Positions 50,842-60,052 are shown, numbered from the stretch's first letter. The stretch is DNA of 64,000 nt from JANQIO01 sp036351375 (GCA_036351375.1 JAZBOY010000100.1:45332-109331), one strand, 5' to 3'. The notes: a model not told the origin generated them from the sequence alone. Numbers and translations are program-made.

Positions 50842-51603
50842 TCAGACCGGGTTGTCGATATCGATGAACTGGTGCTCCAGGCCCAGCTCCGCAGCCACCG
50901 CCTCTCCCAGGGCTTGCACCCCGTAGCGCTCGGTTGCGTGGTGGCCGGCGGCGACAAATTCTATGCCCTCTTCCCGCGCCACGTGCACGGTCTGCTCTGA
51001 GGCCTCGCCGGTCAGGTAGAGATCGGCGCCGGCGGCTACCGCTGCCTCGATGTAACCCTGGGCACCCCCGGTGCACCAGGCAATCCGCTCAACCCTGCGA
51101 CTCACATCTCCCACGTGCAGGGGCTCCCTGTCCAGCGCCCGCTCTATGGTCTCCAGGAACACGGCCACCGGTGTGGGCGCCGGCAGGCGACCCACATTAC
51201 CCACCGCGGCAGGGTCGCCAGGGTGCAGTGGCGCCTCGCTGGTAATGCCGAGCCGGGCGGCCAGGGTGGCGTTGTTGCCGTACTGCGGATGGGCATCGAG
51301 TGGCAGGTGGTAGCCGAACAGGCTGATGTTTGCCTCCAGCAGGGCGGCAATGCGGCGCCGCTTCATCCCCGTCAGAACCGGGGCCTCGTTGCGCCAGAAG
51401 TAGCCGTGGTGCACCAGTATGGCGTCGGCCCCCGCCTCGGCGGCCGCATCGACCAGCGCCTGGCAGGCAGTGACCCCGGATACCAGGCGCTGCACCTCGG
51501 ACCGGCCCTCTACCTGCAGCCCGTTTGGCGCATAGTCGCGAAATCGCGACGGCTCCAGGATACGGTCAAAAGTCGCAGTGAGTTCTGACAGTGCGACGGC
51601 CAT
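50842..51603 (-). CDS. NIF3-like dinuclear-metal protein (YbgI family)
   Basis: A 253-residue protein of the NIF3/YbgI family, whose members form hexamers with a dinuclear metal site. ILVHHGYFWRNEAP, GYHLPLDAHP, CTGGAQGYIEAAVAAGADLY, and the GEASEQTVHVAREEGIEFV then AAGHHATERYG stretches are diagnostic. The physiological role is not agreed; annotation as GTP cyclohydrolase type 2 is doubtful. It is divergent from the degS-like gene. Confidence 0.93.
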   Translation of the reverse strand: MAVALSELTATFDRILEPSRFRDYAPNGLQVEGRSEVQRLVSGVTACQALVDAAAEAGADAILVHHGYFWRNEAPVLTGMKRRRIAALLEANISLFGYHLPLDAHPQYGNNATLAARLGITSEAPLHPGDPAAVGNVGRLPAPTPVAVFLETIERALDREPLHVGDVSRRVERIAWCTGGAQGYIEAAVAAGADLYLTGEASEQTVHVAREEGIEFVAAGHHATERYGVQALGEAVAAELGLEHQFIDIDNPV

Positions 51604-51664
51604 GCAGCGTTCTCCTCATATTGGCGGTGTATAATCGCTGGCTCCTGCAATTCACAGGCTGCCC

Positions 51665-52768
51665 ATGCGAAACCTAGTGCAGTTTATCACCTGGCCAGCG
51701 GTGGCCGGCATACTGGCCGCCGCCCTGATCCTCCAGTGGACCGCTGGCCAGCGTCCGCCGGCGCCGCCGTCGGCGGCGCAGCTGGTGCAGCAGAACCCCA
51801 GGGTCAGCTTTGCGGAGGCCGTACAGCGGGCCATTCCCTCGGTGGTCAATATCTACACCGCCAAGGTGGTGCGGGAGCGCATTCCGCCAATTCTCGAGGA
51901 CCCGGCCTACCGGCGCCTGCTGAACAGCGACAACCGCCGCCGCGAGCGCCTGCAGCGCTCACTCGGTTCCGGGGTGATCGTCTCAAGCCAGGGGCTGATC
52001 CTGACCAGCGGCCACATTATCGCCGGTGCCGACCAGATCCTGGTGCGCCTGCACGACGGCCGCACCGCGCTGGCCGACGTGGTGGGCAGCGATGCGGATA
52101 CCGACCTGGCGGTACTCAAGATCGACCTGGAAGACATCCAGCCCATCAGCTTCGGCAACCCGGACCAGGCCAGGGTCGGCGATGTGGTGCTGGCCATCGG
52201 CAACCCATACGGCTTCGGCCACTCCGTTTCACAGGGCATCGTCTCGGCCGTGGGGCGCTACGGGCTGCAGCTCAGTACCTACGAGGATTTCATCCAGACC
52301 GACGCAGCCATCAACGAGGGCAACTCCGGCGGCGCCCTGATCGACACCGAGGGCCGCCTGCTGGGCATCAACGCGGCCACCTTTTCCCGCAGCCGTGAGT
52401 TTACCGGCATCGGGCTGGCGACCCCGGCCGACCTGGCCATGGGTGTCGCCCAGGACCTGGTGGCCTACGGGCGAGTCATCCGGGGCTGGATGGGTCTCGA
52501 CGTCCAGAACATCTTCATGACCGGCGCCGACACACCCTCCCTGCTGGTCACCGGCACCCATCCGGAGGGGCCGGCCGCCCGCAACGGCATCCGCGAGGGT
52601 GATGTCATCACGCATATCGACATGCAACCGGTGGTGGACGGGCGCCTTACCATGACCCAGATTGCGCTACTGCGCCCGGGGGACGAGGTGGAGTTGAGCC
52701 TGCTGCGCGATGGGCAGCCGCTGAACGTGGACGTGATCGTGGGGTCGCGGCCGCCGCGCAGCAGCTAG
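51665..52768 (+). CDS. algW: DegS/AlgW-type periplasmic serine protease
   Basis: A 367-residue S1C protease. One N-terminal membrane anchor (about residues 8-22) is followed by the chymotrypsin-like domain with H117 (TSGHIIAG), D147 (DTDLAVLK) and S221 (GNSGGALI), and a single PDZ domain (MGLDVQNIF onward). DegS/AlgW starts regulated proteolysis of the anti-sigma factor RseA/MucA on sensing outer-membrane-protein C-termini, releasing sigma-E/AlgU. The single PDZ domain and anchor distinguish it from DegP. It lies tail-to-tail with hisD, overlapping by 4 bases. Confidence 0.93.
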   Translation: MRNLVQFITWPAVAGILAAALILQWTAGQRPPAPPSAAQLVQQNPRVSFAEAVQRAIPSVVNIYTAKVVRERIPPILEDPAYRRLLNSDNRRRERLQRSLGSGVIVSSQGLILTSGHIIAGADQILVRLHDGRTALADVVGSDADTDLAVLKIDLEDIQPISFGNPDQARVGDVVLAIGNPYGFGHSVSQGIVSAVGRYGLQLSTYEDFIQTDAAINEGNSGGALIDTEGRLLGINAATFSRSREFTGIGLATPADLAMGVAQDLVAYGRVIRGWMGLDVQNIFMTGADTPSLLVTGTHPEGPAARNGIREGDVITHIDMQPVVDGRLTMTQIALLRPGDEVELSLLRDGQPLNVDVIVGSRPPRSS

Positions 52769-54066
52769 TCCGACTCCGACAGGCGGTACTCCGCCGACAG
52801 GGCGTGGGCCTCGAGGGATTCACCTCGCGCCAGGGTGGAGGCCACCGGCGCCAGTTGGTCGATACCCTCGCGAGAGCAGTGAATGACCGAGCTGCGCTTC
52901 TGGAAGTCGTAGACACCCAGCGGTGAGGAAAACCGCGCCGTTCCCGAGGTGGGCAGCACGTGATTGGGGCCTGCACAATAGTCGCCGAGAGCTTCCGCGC
53001 TGTAACGGCCCATGAAGATGGCGCCGGCGTGATGAATCGCCCCGAGCAGTGCCTCGGGGTCTTCCAGCGACAGTTCGAGATGCTCCGGGGCCACCCGATT
53101 CGACACCTCGGCCGCCTCGGCAAGGTCGCGGCACAGCACCAGCGCGCCGCGCTTTTCCAGCGAGGCGCGAATGATCTCGGCCCGCGCCATGTCCGGCAGC
53201 AGCCGTTCGATACTCTGCTCGACTGCGTCCAGGAAGTCTGCATCCGGCGACAGCAGGATAGACTGGGCATTTTCATCGTGCTCGGCCTGGGAGAACAGGT
53301 CCATGGCTATCCAGTCCGCCGGCGTCTGGCCGTCACAGATCACCAGGATCTCCGAAGGCCCCGCCACCATGTCGATGCCCACCTGCCCGAATACCCGACG
53401 CTTGGCGGTGGCGACGTAGATATTGCCGGGGCCGACTATCTTGTCGACCCGCGGCACCGTCTCGGTCCCGTAGGCCAGCGCCGCCACCGCCTGGGCACCG
53501 CCGATGCCAAACACCCGGTCGGCGCCGGCCAGTGCCGCCGCCGCCAGCACCAGCGGATTGATCTCGCCGTCGGGCGTGGGCACCACCATGATGATTTCAC
53601 CCACCCCGGCGACTTTCGCGGGAATGACGTTCATCAGCACTGAAGACGGGTAGCTGGCCTTGCCACCCGGCACGTATACGCCCACCCGCGACATGGGGGT
53701 AATCTTCTGGCCCAGCACACTGCCGGTGCCGTCCTGGTATTGCCAGGACTCTCCCAGCTGACGCTGGTGGTAGTCCTGTATGCGTCGGGCGGCCACTTCC
53801 AGCGCGTTGCGCTGTTCGGCGGGCAGCCCTTCGAGGGCGGCGGACAGCCGCTCACGGGGAATTTCCAGCGCGGCCACCGATTCCTGTTGCACGCGATCAA
53901 AGCGCTCCGTGAACTCCAGCACCGCCGCATCGCCACGGGCTATCACCGCATCCACGATGGCATCCACGGTTTCCACGATTTCCCGATCGACGCTGTCCTG
54001 CCAGGCCGTCAGCCGGTCCAGCCGGGTCAGGAAATCCGCCTCACGGGTGTCCAGTCTCTGCATCAT
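52765..54066 (-). CDS. hisD: HisD, histidinol dehydrogenase
   Basis: A 433-residue zinc enzyme for the last two steps of histidine synthesis. YVPGGKASYPSSVLMNVIPA, GIGGAQAVAALAYGTETVP, KIVGPGNIYVATAKRRVFG, MVAGPSEILVI and GPNHVLPTSGTARFSSPLGV are canonical. It overlaps hisG by 4 bases (ATGA). No hisC follows; the next gene is convergent. Confidence 0.97.
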   Translation of the reverse strand: MMQRLDTREADFLTRLDRLTAWQDSVDREIVETVDAIVDAVIARGDAAVLEFTERFDRVQQESVAALEIPRERLSAALEGLPAEQRNALEVAARRIQDYHQRQLGESWQYQDGTGSVLGQKITPMSRVGVYVPGGKASYPSSVLMNVIPAKVAGVGEIIMVVPTPDGEINPLVLAAAALAGADRVFGIGGAQAVAALAYGTETVPRVDKIVGPGNIYVATAKRRVFGQVGIDMVAGPSEILVICDGQTPADWIAMDLFSQAEHDENAQSILLSPDADFLDAVEQSIERLLPDMARAEIIRASLEKRGALVLCRDLAEAAEVSNRVAPEHLELSLEDPEALLGAIHHAGAIFMGRYSAEALGDYCAGPNHVLPTSGTARFSSPLGVYDFQKRSSVIHCSREGIDQLAPVASTLARGESLEAHALSAEYRLSESD

Positions 54067-54692
54067 GCCACCACCTCGCGCAGGTCGGCGATCAACGCCT
54101 CGATAGCCGCATGCTGGCTGCGCATGGAGGCCTTGTTCACCACCAGGCGGGTGCTGATATCAGCGATCAGGTCGCGCGGTTCCAGTCCATTGGCTTTCAG
54201 TGTATTACCGGTATCGACGATATCCACGATCACGTCAGCCAGTCCCATCAGGGGCGCCAGTTCCATGGCTCCGTACAGTTTGATGAAATCTGCCTGGCGA
54301 CCCTGCTCGGCGAAAAAGCGCCGGGCGATGCCGGTAAACTTGGTGGCCACCCGCACCCGGCCCGGGCCGGGCGTCCATCCCACCGGTGCTGCGGTCATCA
54401 GCCGGCAGCGTGCGATACCGAGATCCAGGGGCTCGTAGAGACCATCGGCCCCCTCTTCCAGAAGGATATCCTTGCCCACCACACCGAGGTCCGCGGCGCC
54501 GTGACGCACGTAGGTGGGAACATCGGTGCCGCGCAGCACCAGCAGTCGCACGCCCGGGCGCGTGCAGTCAAAGACGAGTTTGCGGCTGGAGGCGATATCT
54601 TCGGCCGGCACGATGCCGGCCCTCGCCAGCAGCGGCAGGGTTTCCTTGAGGATGCGCCCCTTGGTGAGCGCGAGGGTCAGCGTGCCGGACAT
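54063..54692 (-). CDS. hisG: HisG, ATP phosphoribosyltransferase, short form
   Basis: A 209-residue catalytic subunit for the first step of histidine synthesis. TLALTKGRILKETLPLLARAG, LRGTDVPTYVRHGAADLGVVGKD and GLADVIVDIVDTGNTLKANGL are typical. The length is that of the short form, which lacks the C-terminal regulatory domain and needs a separate HisZ subunit, which is not in this window. It follows ibaG directly, without the murA gene that usually separates them. Confidence 0.96.
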   Translation of the reverse strand: MSGTLTLALTKGRILKETLPLLARAGIVPAEDIASSRKLVFDCTRPGVRLLVLRGTDVPTYVRHGAADLGVVGKDILLEEGADGLYEPLDLGIARCRLMTAAPVGWTPGPGRVRVATKFTGIARRFFAEQGRQADFIKLYGAMELAPLMGLADVIVDIVDTGNTLKANGLEPRDLIADISTRLVVNKASMRSQHAAIEALIADLREVVA

Positions 54693-54708
54693 GTGGCTGG
54701 CGAGGCAC

Positions 54709-54951
54709 TCAGTCGTTGCGTGCCTGCCACTCGGCAGGCGTGAAGGTGCGAATATTGACCGCGTGAATACTGCCGCCGGTGATCAGGGGATTGAGCACCT
54801 TGTAAACCGCCTGCTGCTTCTGCACCGGGCGCAGGCCGTCGAACATCTCACCCACGACCAGGATGTCGTAATGGCTGCCCTCGCTGCGCACTTCCACCTC
54901 GCAGCCCGGCAGCTCATTCGTCAACAGTGCTTGCAGCTCTTGCGCCTGCAT
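54709..54951 (-). CDS. ibaG: IbaG (BolA-family, YrbA)
   Basis: An 80-residue BolA-fold protein. EVRSEGSHYDILVVGEMFDGL and QAVYKVLNPLITGGSIHAVN carry the conserved family residues including the C-terminal histidine used in [2Fe-2S] sharing with Grx4. BolA/IbaG proteins influence acid stress and envelope physiology. The order mlaC-ibaG-hisG-hisD is the standard block minus mlaB and murA. Confidence 0.9.
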   Translation of the reverse strand: MQAQELQALLTNELPGCEVEVRSEGSHYDILVVGEMFDGLRPVQKQQAVYKVLNPLITGGSIHAVNIRTFTPAEWQARND

Positions 54952-55036
54952 GATTATCCCCGCGGTAAAAAAGCGTGAAGTTTAGGAGAAGTGGTGACCA
55001 ATAGCGAGTCTGGCGGCCCGCCGCGCTACACCTGTT

Positions 55037-55768
55037 TCAGTCCGCCGAGGCGCCGCTTTCCGGTGTTGTCCAGTTGTCGATCACCGCATTCAGGTCGCCG
55101 TCTGCGTCACGCGCCGCCGCCTGGAACTGGTTGCGATAGATAACGCCGAGGTTGATGGTTTCAACGATCATATTGCGCAGGCGCCAGCTACCGTCCTTGT
55201 CCCGGCGCATCTGGTACTCAATGACGTAGGGCTCCGGCGCATCGCTGTAGATGAGCTGGCGGATTTCAGCCTTGTCACTCAACTCAGTGGGAGCGTCGGG
55301 GCGCTGAATTTCCACACGACTACCGCCAAACGCCAGCAGGCCCTTGCCGTAGGTTCTCACCAGGCCCTCGCGCATCACCTCGGTGAAGCGCTCGACCTGT
55401 TCCCGCAGCTCCTGCTTGCCTTCGTCACTCAGTGACTGGTAGCGCTTGCGGCTGGCATAGGGTCCCATAACCGCGCGTGAGAAGTAGGCAAAATCCACCA
55501 CCTCGTCAAGAACCGCCTGTAGCTCGCGGAAGTAGCGCTCGGGGTCTTCATCGGCATAAGCGTTGGCCTCCTTCACCAGGTTCATGATCTGTGTGGTATT
55601 GCGTTCGATCACCTGGTACGCATCTTCACCACTCGCATCCTGTGCCGTCGCCGGCGGCGTGCCGAGGGAGGCGAGCGCGATGGCCATCAGCAGTGCAATC
55701 ACTGCGTGGCGGGCAGAAGCTACCCTGTGGACAGCAACGCTTGAAATAATCTGGGGCAGCGCAGTCAT
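55037..55768 (-). CDS. mlaC: MlaC, periplasmic phospholipid-binding protein
   Basis: A 243-residue exported protein with a signal peptide (AVIALLMAIALASLGTPPATA). The mature part has the MlaC pattern: DFAYFSRAVMGPYASRKRYQ, FTEVMREGLVRTYGKGLLAF, PYVIEYQMRRDKDGSWRLRNM and VIYRNQFQ. MlaC ferries phospholipids between the MlaFEDB inner-membrane ABC complex and MlaA. Here no mlaF, mlaE, mlaD or mlaB lies beside it, unlike the standard operon. ATG 55768 has a CAGGGA site and is preferred over ATG 55774. Confidence 0.9.
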   Translation of the reverse strand: MTALPQIISSVAVHRVASARHAVIALLMAIALASLGTPPATAQDASGEDAYQVIERNTTQIMNLVKEANAYADEDPERYFRELQAVLDEVVDFAYFSRAVMGPYASRKRYQSLSDEGKQELREQVERFTEVMREGLVRTYGKGLLAFGGSRVEIQRPDAPTELSDKAEIRQLIYSDAPEPYVIEYQMRRDKDGSWRLRNMIVETINLGVIYRNQFQAAARDADGDLNAVIDNWTTPESGASAD

Positions 55769-55774
55769 GTTCAT

Positions 55775-56213
55775 CCCTGAGTCCTGGATCGTGGCCGACG
55801 CAAACGGCCACTATAGTCTGTTTCTGTATTTGAGCCACGGTACCAACGCCGGGCAACACCATTATTACAGGCCCAGCGGCGTGCGTTTCAATAGCCCGGG
55901 CACGCTTATATAATGCAGGCGCCCGCGGCATGATACGATGCTTCCTGGTCCTTGGACCGCAGCAGGCCGGCACCGTTCTGCCAGCCACTGCGCGCCAACG
56001 ATAGCTACGCATTGCAAACTGGTGCTGTGCACCATTAACTGGACAATGGCTTTGACAGTGCCGGCCCAGGCGAGTTCACGACAGCGGCTACTCAGGTAAC
56101 TGTTCAGATACTCAGGTAAAGGGCCAGGTAGCTGGAACAGGCAGGACCAAGAGTTAACGTGCCCTGGTGGCCGTACTCAGCAGCGGCGTAACTGTAACAG
56201 GAATAGAGTTTTT
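55775..56213. other. Divergent spacer between mlaC and yrbG
   Basis: About 440 bases without a gene. It contains a plus-strand promoter candidate (listed separately) and a direct repeat TACTCAGGTAA in two copies around 56090-56120. The mlaFED genes that normally occupy the divergent region of this locus in other gammaproteobacteria are absent here. Confidence 0.6.
55886..55914 (+). promoter_or_regulatory. Candidate sigma-70 promoter toward yrbG
   Basis: A TTTCAA (55886-55891), 17 bases, then a perfect TATAAT (55909-55914). It is about 300 bases upstream of yrbG, so it would give a long leader; the -35 is weak. Confidence 0.4.
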
Positions 56214-57200
56214 ATGCTGATCGCTTCGGCCGCCATCCTGGTCGGCTTCATCATCCTGGTCTGGAGCGCAGACCTGTTCGTCGCCGGAGCAGCCGCCATC
56301 GCCGAAAACATGGGAATGTCGCCCATTCTCATCGGCCTCACCATCGTCTCCCTCGGCACCTCCGCCCCGGAAGTGCTGGTCAGTATCAACGCAGCCATCG
56401 CCGGCGCCGGCGAGCTGGCGGTGGGGAATGCCATCGGTTCCAATATGGCCAATATCGGCCTGGTGCTGGGCATTACCGTACTGATCGCACCGCTGCCGGT
56501 ACACAGGAATCGGCTGCGCCGGGAGCTACCCACCCTGCTGGCGGTTACTCTCGGCTGCGGCCTGCTGCTGCTGGACTTCGAGCTGGACCCTATCGACGGC
56601 CTGCTCATGCTCGGCGCGCTGGCCTTCATCCTGTTCGAAATGATCCGCTCCCAATCGCACGACCCCAACGCCGAAGAGGAAGCCAACGTCGAAGAGCTGC
56701 CGCACATGAACCCCACCCGGGCGTGGGCCAGCTTTGCCATCGGCCTGGTGCTGCTGGTGTTGAGCTCCAAGGTGCTGGTGTGGGGTGCCAGCAATGTCGC
56801 CCTTGAGCTTGGCGTCAGCCCGCTGGTGATTGGATTGTCCATCGTCGCTGTCGGCACCAGCCTCCCGGAGCTGGCCGCTTCGCTGGCCAGCGCCATGAAA
56901 GGCCACGCCGAGATTGCGCTCGGTAACGTCATGGGCTCCAACCTGTTCAACCTGCTGGGCGTGATGTCACTGCCGGGCCTATTCGAAACCCAGGCCCTGG
57001 ACCAGGAAGTCCTGCTGCGCGACTACGCCGCCATGCTCGGTATTACCCTGCTGCTGGCTGGCAGCCTTTACGCTCCCAGCCTGCGGCGTATCGCCATGGG
57101 CGGCCCGCCCTGCGAGCACCAGATTGGCCGCGGCCTGGGCGTGCTGTTTCTCCTGCTCTACGCGCTGTATTATTACTGGCTCTACAACACAGCCCGCTAA
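56214..57200 (+). CDS. yrbG: YrbG-type calcium/sodium antiporter (CaCA family)
   Basis: A 328-residue inner-membrane exchanger with ten or so helices and two inverted alpha repeats. The repeats are seen as GTSAPEVLVS...GNAIGSNMANIGLV and GTSLPELAAS...GNVMGSNLFNLLGV, which hold the ion-binding acidic and asparagine residues. The acidic loop between them (EEEANVEELPHMNP) is cytoplasmic. It heads the yrbG-kdsD-kdsC-lptA-lptB run. Confidence 0.94.
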   Translation: MLIASAAILVGFIILVWSADLFVAGAAAIAENMGMSPILIGLTIVSLGTSAPEVLVSINAAIAGAGELAVGNAIGSNMANIGLVLGITVLIAPLPVHRNRLRRELPTLLAVTLGCGLLLLDFELDPIDGLLMLGALAFILFEMIRSQSHDPNAEEEANVEELPHMNPTRAWASFAIGLVLLVLSSKVLVWGASNVALELGVSPLVIGLSIVAVGTSLPELAASLASAMKGHAEIALGNVMGSNLFNLLGVMSLPGLFETQALDQEVLLRDYAAMLGITLLLAGSLYAPSLRRIAMGGPPCEHQIGRGLGVLFLLLYALYYYWLYNTAR

Positions 57201-57217
57201 TCTTCCGGAACCCGTCC

Positions 57218-58198
57218 GTGTCCAGACCCGAACACCCCGATTTTCTCGGCGCCGTGCGCCGTACTGTCGAGCTTGAGCGCGATGCCATCAGCGACCTGCT
57301 GGCGCGACTCGACGATTCCTTCGCCCGCGCCTGCGAGATCCTGCTCAGTACCCAGGGCCGCGTGGTGGTGACCGGAATGGGTAAATCCGGCCATATCGGC
57401 ACCAAGATCGCGGCCACCCTGGCCAGCACCGGTACCCCCTCTTTTTTCGTGCACCCCGGTGAAGCCAGCCACGGCGACCTCGGCATGATCACCCCCCAGG
57501 ACAGCGTGATCGCACTCAGCAACAGCGGTTCAACCAGCGAGGTGGTGACACTGCTGCCGCTGCTGAAGCGCATGGCGGTGCCACTGATCACCATGACCGG
57601 TAACGCCAACTCCGTGCTGGCGCGAGCAGCGGACGTCAACCTGGACACCAGCGTGGCGCAGGAGGCCTGCCCCATGGACCTCGCGCCCACCTCCAGCACC
57701 ACTGTCTCGCTGGTGGCCGGCGATGCCCTGGCGATTGCCCTGCTGGAAGCGCGCGGGTTTACCGCGGAGGATTTCGCCTTCTCCCACCCGGCGGGAGCGC
57801 TGGGTCGCAAGCTGCTGCTCAAGGTGGACGACATCATGCACGGCGGCGATGAGCTGCCGCGTGTCAGCGCCGGCACGCTGCTGGATGAGGCCCTGGTAGA
57901 GGTCAGCAGCAAGGGCCTGGGACTGACCACGGTGCTCGACGCGGACGGCAAGCTGCTCGGCGTCTTCACCGACGGCGACCTGCGCCGGGCGCTCGACAAC
58001 AACGTCGACATCCACAGCTCCACCATCGAGTCTGTGATGAGCGTGGACCCGATCACCATCGACAAGGAGATCCTCGCTGCCGAAGCCCTGCATATCATGG
58101 AAGAGCGAACCATTACCGGGCTCATTGCAGTTGATGAGAACCACCGGCCCACCGGCGTTGTCAAACTGCAGGACATTCTCAAGGCGGGTGTGGTTTGA
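57218..58198 (+). CDS. kdsD: KdsD, D-arabinose 5-phosphate isomerase
   Basis: A 326-residue enzyme that makes arabinose-5-phosphate for KDO synthesis. An N-terminal SIS domain (VVTGMGKSGHIGTKIAATLASTG, then HPGEASHGDLGMI) and two C-terminal CBS domains (LGVFTDGDLRRALD; TGLIAVDENHRPTGVV) match the family. The start is GTG at 57218. Its stop overlaps the kdsC TTG start. KdsA and KdsB are outside the window. Confidence 0.95.
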   Translation: MSRPEHPDFLGAVRRTVELERDAISDLLARLDDSFARACEILLSTQGRVVVTGMGKSGHIGTKIAATLASTGTPSFFVHPGEASHGDLGMITPQDSVIALSNSGSTSEVVTLLPLLKRMAVPLITMTGNANSVLARAADVNLDTSVAQEACPMDLAPTSSTTVSLVAGDALAIALLEARGFTAEDFAFSHPAGALGRKLLLKVDDIMHGGDELPRVSAGTLLDEALVEVSSKGLGLTTVLDADGKLLGVFTDGDLRRALDNNVDIHSSTIESVMSVDPITIDKEILAAEALHIMEERTITGLIAVDENHRPTGVVKLQDILKAGVV

Positions 58199-58731
58199 GC
58201 ATTGCACTGGAGAAAGCCAGGCACATCAGGTTGCTGGCGCTGGACGTGGACGGCGTGCTCAGCGATGGCCGGCTCTATTACGGCAACGCCGGCGAGGAGC
58301 TCAAGGCCTTTTACACGCCGGACGGGCTGGGCATCAAGCTGCTGCAGGCCGCGGGTATCGAAGTCATCATCATCACCGGGCGGCGCTCGAGTATTGTTGA
58401 ACGCCGGGCTGCGGAACTCGGTATCAAGCGCATTGTCCAGGGGAGGGATGACAAGCTGGACGCCCTCAAGGAAATGCTGGCCGGCACAGACCTGGCGCTG
58501 GAGCAGGTCGCCTACATGGGCGACGACCTGCCGGACCTGGGCGCGATCCAGGCTGCGGGGCTGGGCATGACGGTGGCCGGTGGCGATGAGTTTGTCGCCT
58601 CCCACGCCGACTGGCGCAGCCAGCACCGCGGCGGCCGTGGCGCCGTGCGCGAGGCCTGCGAGTTCATTCTCGACGCCCAGGACCGACTGGAAGAGCAGCG
58701 CCAGCGCTTCCTGGTTGACCAGGGTCAGTAA
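58195..58731 (+). CDS. kdsC: KdsC, KDO-8-phosphate phosphatase
   Basis: A 178-residue C0-type HAD phosphatase. The nucleophile motif is LALDVDGVLSDGRLYYG, followed by FYTPDGLGIKLL, IITGRRS and MGDDLPDLGAIQAAGL. It hydrolyses KDO-8-P to KDO, which feeds the lipid A inner core, so a KDO-containing core is probably made. The TTG start overlaps the kdsD stop. In most gammaproteobacteria lptC comes next, but here lptA follows. Confidence 0.95.
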   Translation: MSIALEKARHIRLLALDVDGVLSDGRLYYGNAGEELKAFYTPDGLGIKLLQAAGIEVIIITGRRSSIVERRAAELGIKRIVQGRDDKLDALKEMLAGTDLALEQVAYMGDDLPDLGAIQAAGLGMTVAGGDEFVASHADWRSQHRGGRGAVREACEFILDAQDRLEEQRQRFLVDQGQ

Positions 58732-58784
58732 TGCAGGGCACGCGGCGCTTCAAGCAACCCCACGGCAGGCTCTATACTGGGGCC

Positions 58785-59315
58785 ATGGCGAACTACCGCA
58801 GGCGACAGACGGCCCGCTGGCTGCCCCTGCTGGCGGCTGTGCTGGTGTGGGCCTGCGGCCAGGCCGTGGCCCTGCCCGACGATACCGAGCAACCCATCCA
58901 CATCACCACCGACGAGGCCCTGCGAGACGAAAAGACCGGACGCACGGTCTACCAGGGCAATGTGGAGCTGGTGCAGGGCACCATCAAGATTACCGCCGAT
59001 CGCATCACCTTCTACCGGCTGGAAAACGAGGCCGAGCGCATTGTGGCGGAGGGCTCGCCGGCGCGCATGCAGCAGCAGCCCGAGCCCGACAGCCCGCTGA
59101 TGCACGCCCACGGCGACATCATCGAGTATTTCCGCAGTGAAGAGCGTGTGCAGCTGCGCGAAAACGCCCAGGTCGAACAGGACGGCTCTACCGTCCGCGG
59201 CGACCTGATCGACTACTTCATCAACCAGCAGTTGGTGAAAGCCGCTGCGGAGTCCAATACCAACAGCCGCGTCGAGGTCGTCATCCCGTCCCACAAGCTG
59301 GAAGAAGGCGAATAG
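58785..59315 (+). CDS. lptA: LptA, periplasmic LPS-transport bridge protein
   Basis: A 176-residue periplasmic protein with a signal peptide (cleaved after GQAVA, about residue 27 of the ATG-started frame). The OstA-type jellyroll repeats are seen in LPDDTEQPIHITTDEALRDEK, YQGNVELVQGTIKITADRI, and AHGDIIEYFRSEERVQLREN. LptA oligomers carry LPS from LptC to LptD. ATG 58785 is chosen over an upstream ATG at 58731 because only it gives a normal signal peptide. No LptC-like frame lies between kdsC and this gene. Confidence 0.9.
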   Translation: MANYRRRQTARWLPLLAAVLVWACGQAVALPDDTEQPIHITTDEALRDEKTGRTVYQGNVELVQGTIKITADRITFYRLENEAERIVAEGSPARMQQQPEPDSPLMHAHGDIIEYFRSEERVQLRENAQVEQDGSTVRGDLIDYFINQQLVKAAAESNTNSRVEVVIPSHKLEEGE

Positions 59316-59326
59316 GCGACGCTCTC

Positions 59327-60052
59327 TTGGCCGTTCTCACCGCTAGCAACCTCGCGAAGAGCTACCGCGGCCGCGCCGTGGTGCGGGACGTGAGCCTGGA
59401 AATCGAAAGCGGCCAGATTGTTGGCCTGCTGGGCCCCAACGGCGCCGGCAAGACGACCTGCTTCTACATGATTGTCGGCATCGTGCCGCCGGACCGCGGC
59501 ATGATCACCATCGACGGCCAGGACCTGACGCGGCTGCCCATGCACGGCCGGGCCCGCAAGGGCATCGGTTACCTGCCCCAGGAAGCCTCCATCTTCCGGA
59601 AGCTGTCGGTGGAGGACAACCTGATGGCCATCCTCGAGCATCGCCGTGACCTCAAGCGGGCCCAGCGCCGCGAGAAGGTCGAGGAGTTGCTGGAGGAGTT
59701 CCATATCACCCATATTCGCGACAGTGCCGGCATGTCGCTGTCGGGTGGCGAGCGGCGCCGGGTCGAGATTGCCCGGGCACTGGCCAATGAGCCCGATTTC
59801 ATTCTGCTGGATGAGCCCTTTGCCGGGGTCGACCCGATCTCGGTCAATGACATCAAGGCCATCGTCTCTCACCTACAGTCGCGGGGCATTGGCGTGCTGA
59901 TCACCGACCACAATGTGCGTGAGACCCTGAGCATCTGCGAGAAGGCCTATATCGTCGGCGAGGGACACATCATCGCCGCCGGCAGCGCCGACGACATCCT
60001 CGCCGACCAGCAGGTACGCTCGGTTTACCTGGGCCACGAATTCCGTCTTTAG
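59327..60052 (+). CDS. lptB: LptB, LPS export ATPase
   Basis: A 241-residue ABC ATPase. Walker A GPNGAGKTTCFYMI, Q-loop YLPQEAS, signature MSLSGGERRRVEI, Walker B FILLDEPFAGVDP and the switch histidine ITDHNVRET are intact. It powers LptFG (genes at 32105 and 33190). The TTG start at 59327 lies 11 bases after lptA. Confidence 0.96.
   Translation: MAVLTASNLAKSYRGRAVVRDVSLEIESGQIVGLLGPNGAGKTTCFYMIVGIVPPDRGMITIDGQDLTRLPMHGRARKGIGYLPQEASIFRKLSVEDNLMAILEHRRDLKRAQRREKVEELLEEFHITHIRDSAGMSLSGGERRRVEIARALANEPDFILLDEPFAGVDPISVNDIKAIVSHLQSRGIGVLITDHNVRETLSICEKAYIVGEGHIIAAGSADDILADQQVRSVYLGHEFRL

Noticed and set aside
58731..58784. A hidden or shortened lptC
   Set aside because: Only 53 bases lie between kdsC and lptA, and the preceding frame is the N-terminal extension of lptA without LptC features.
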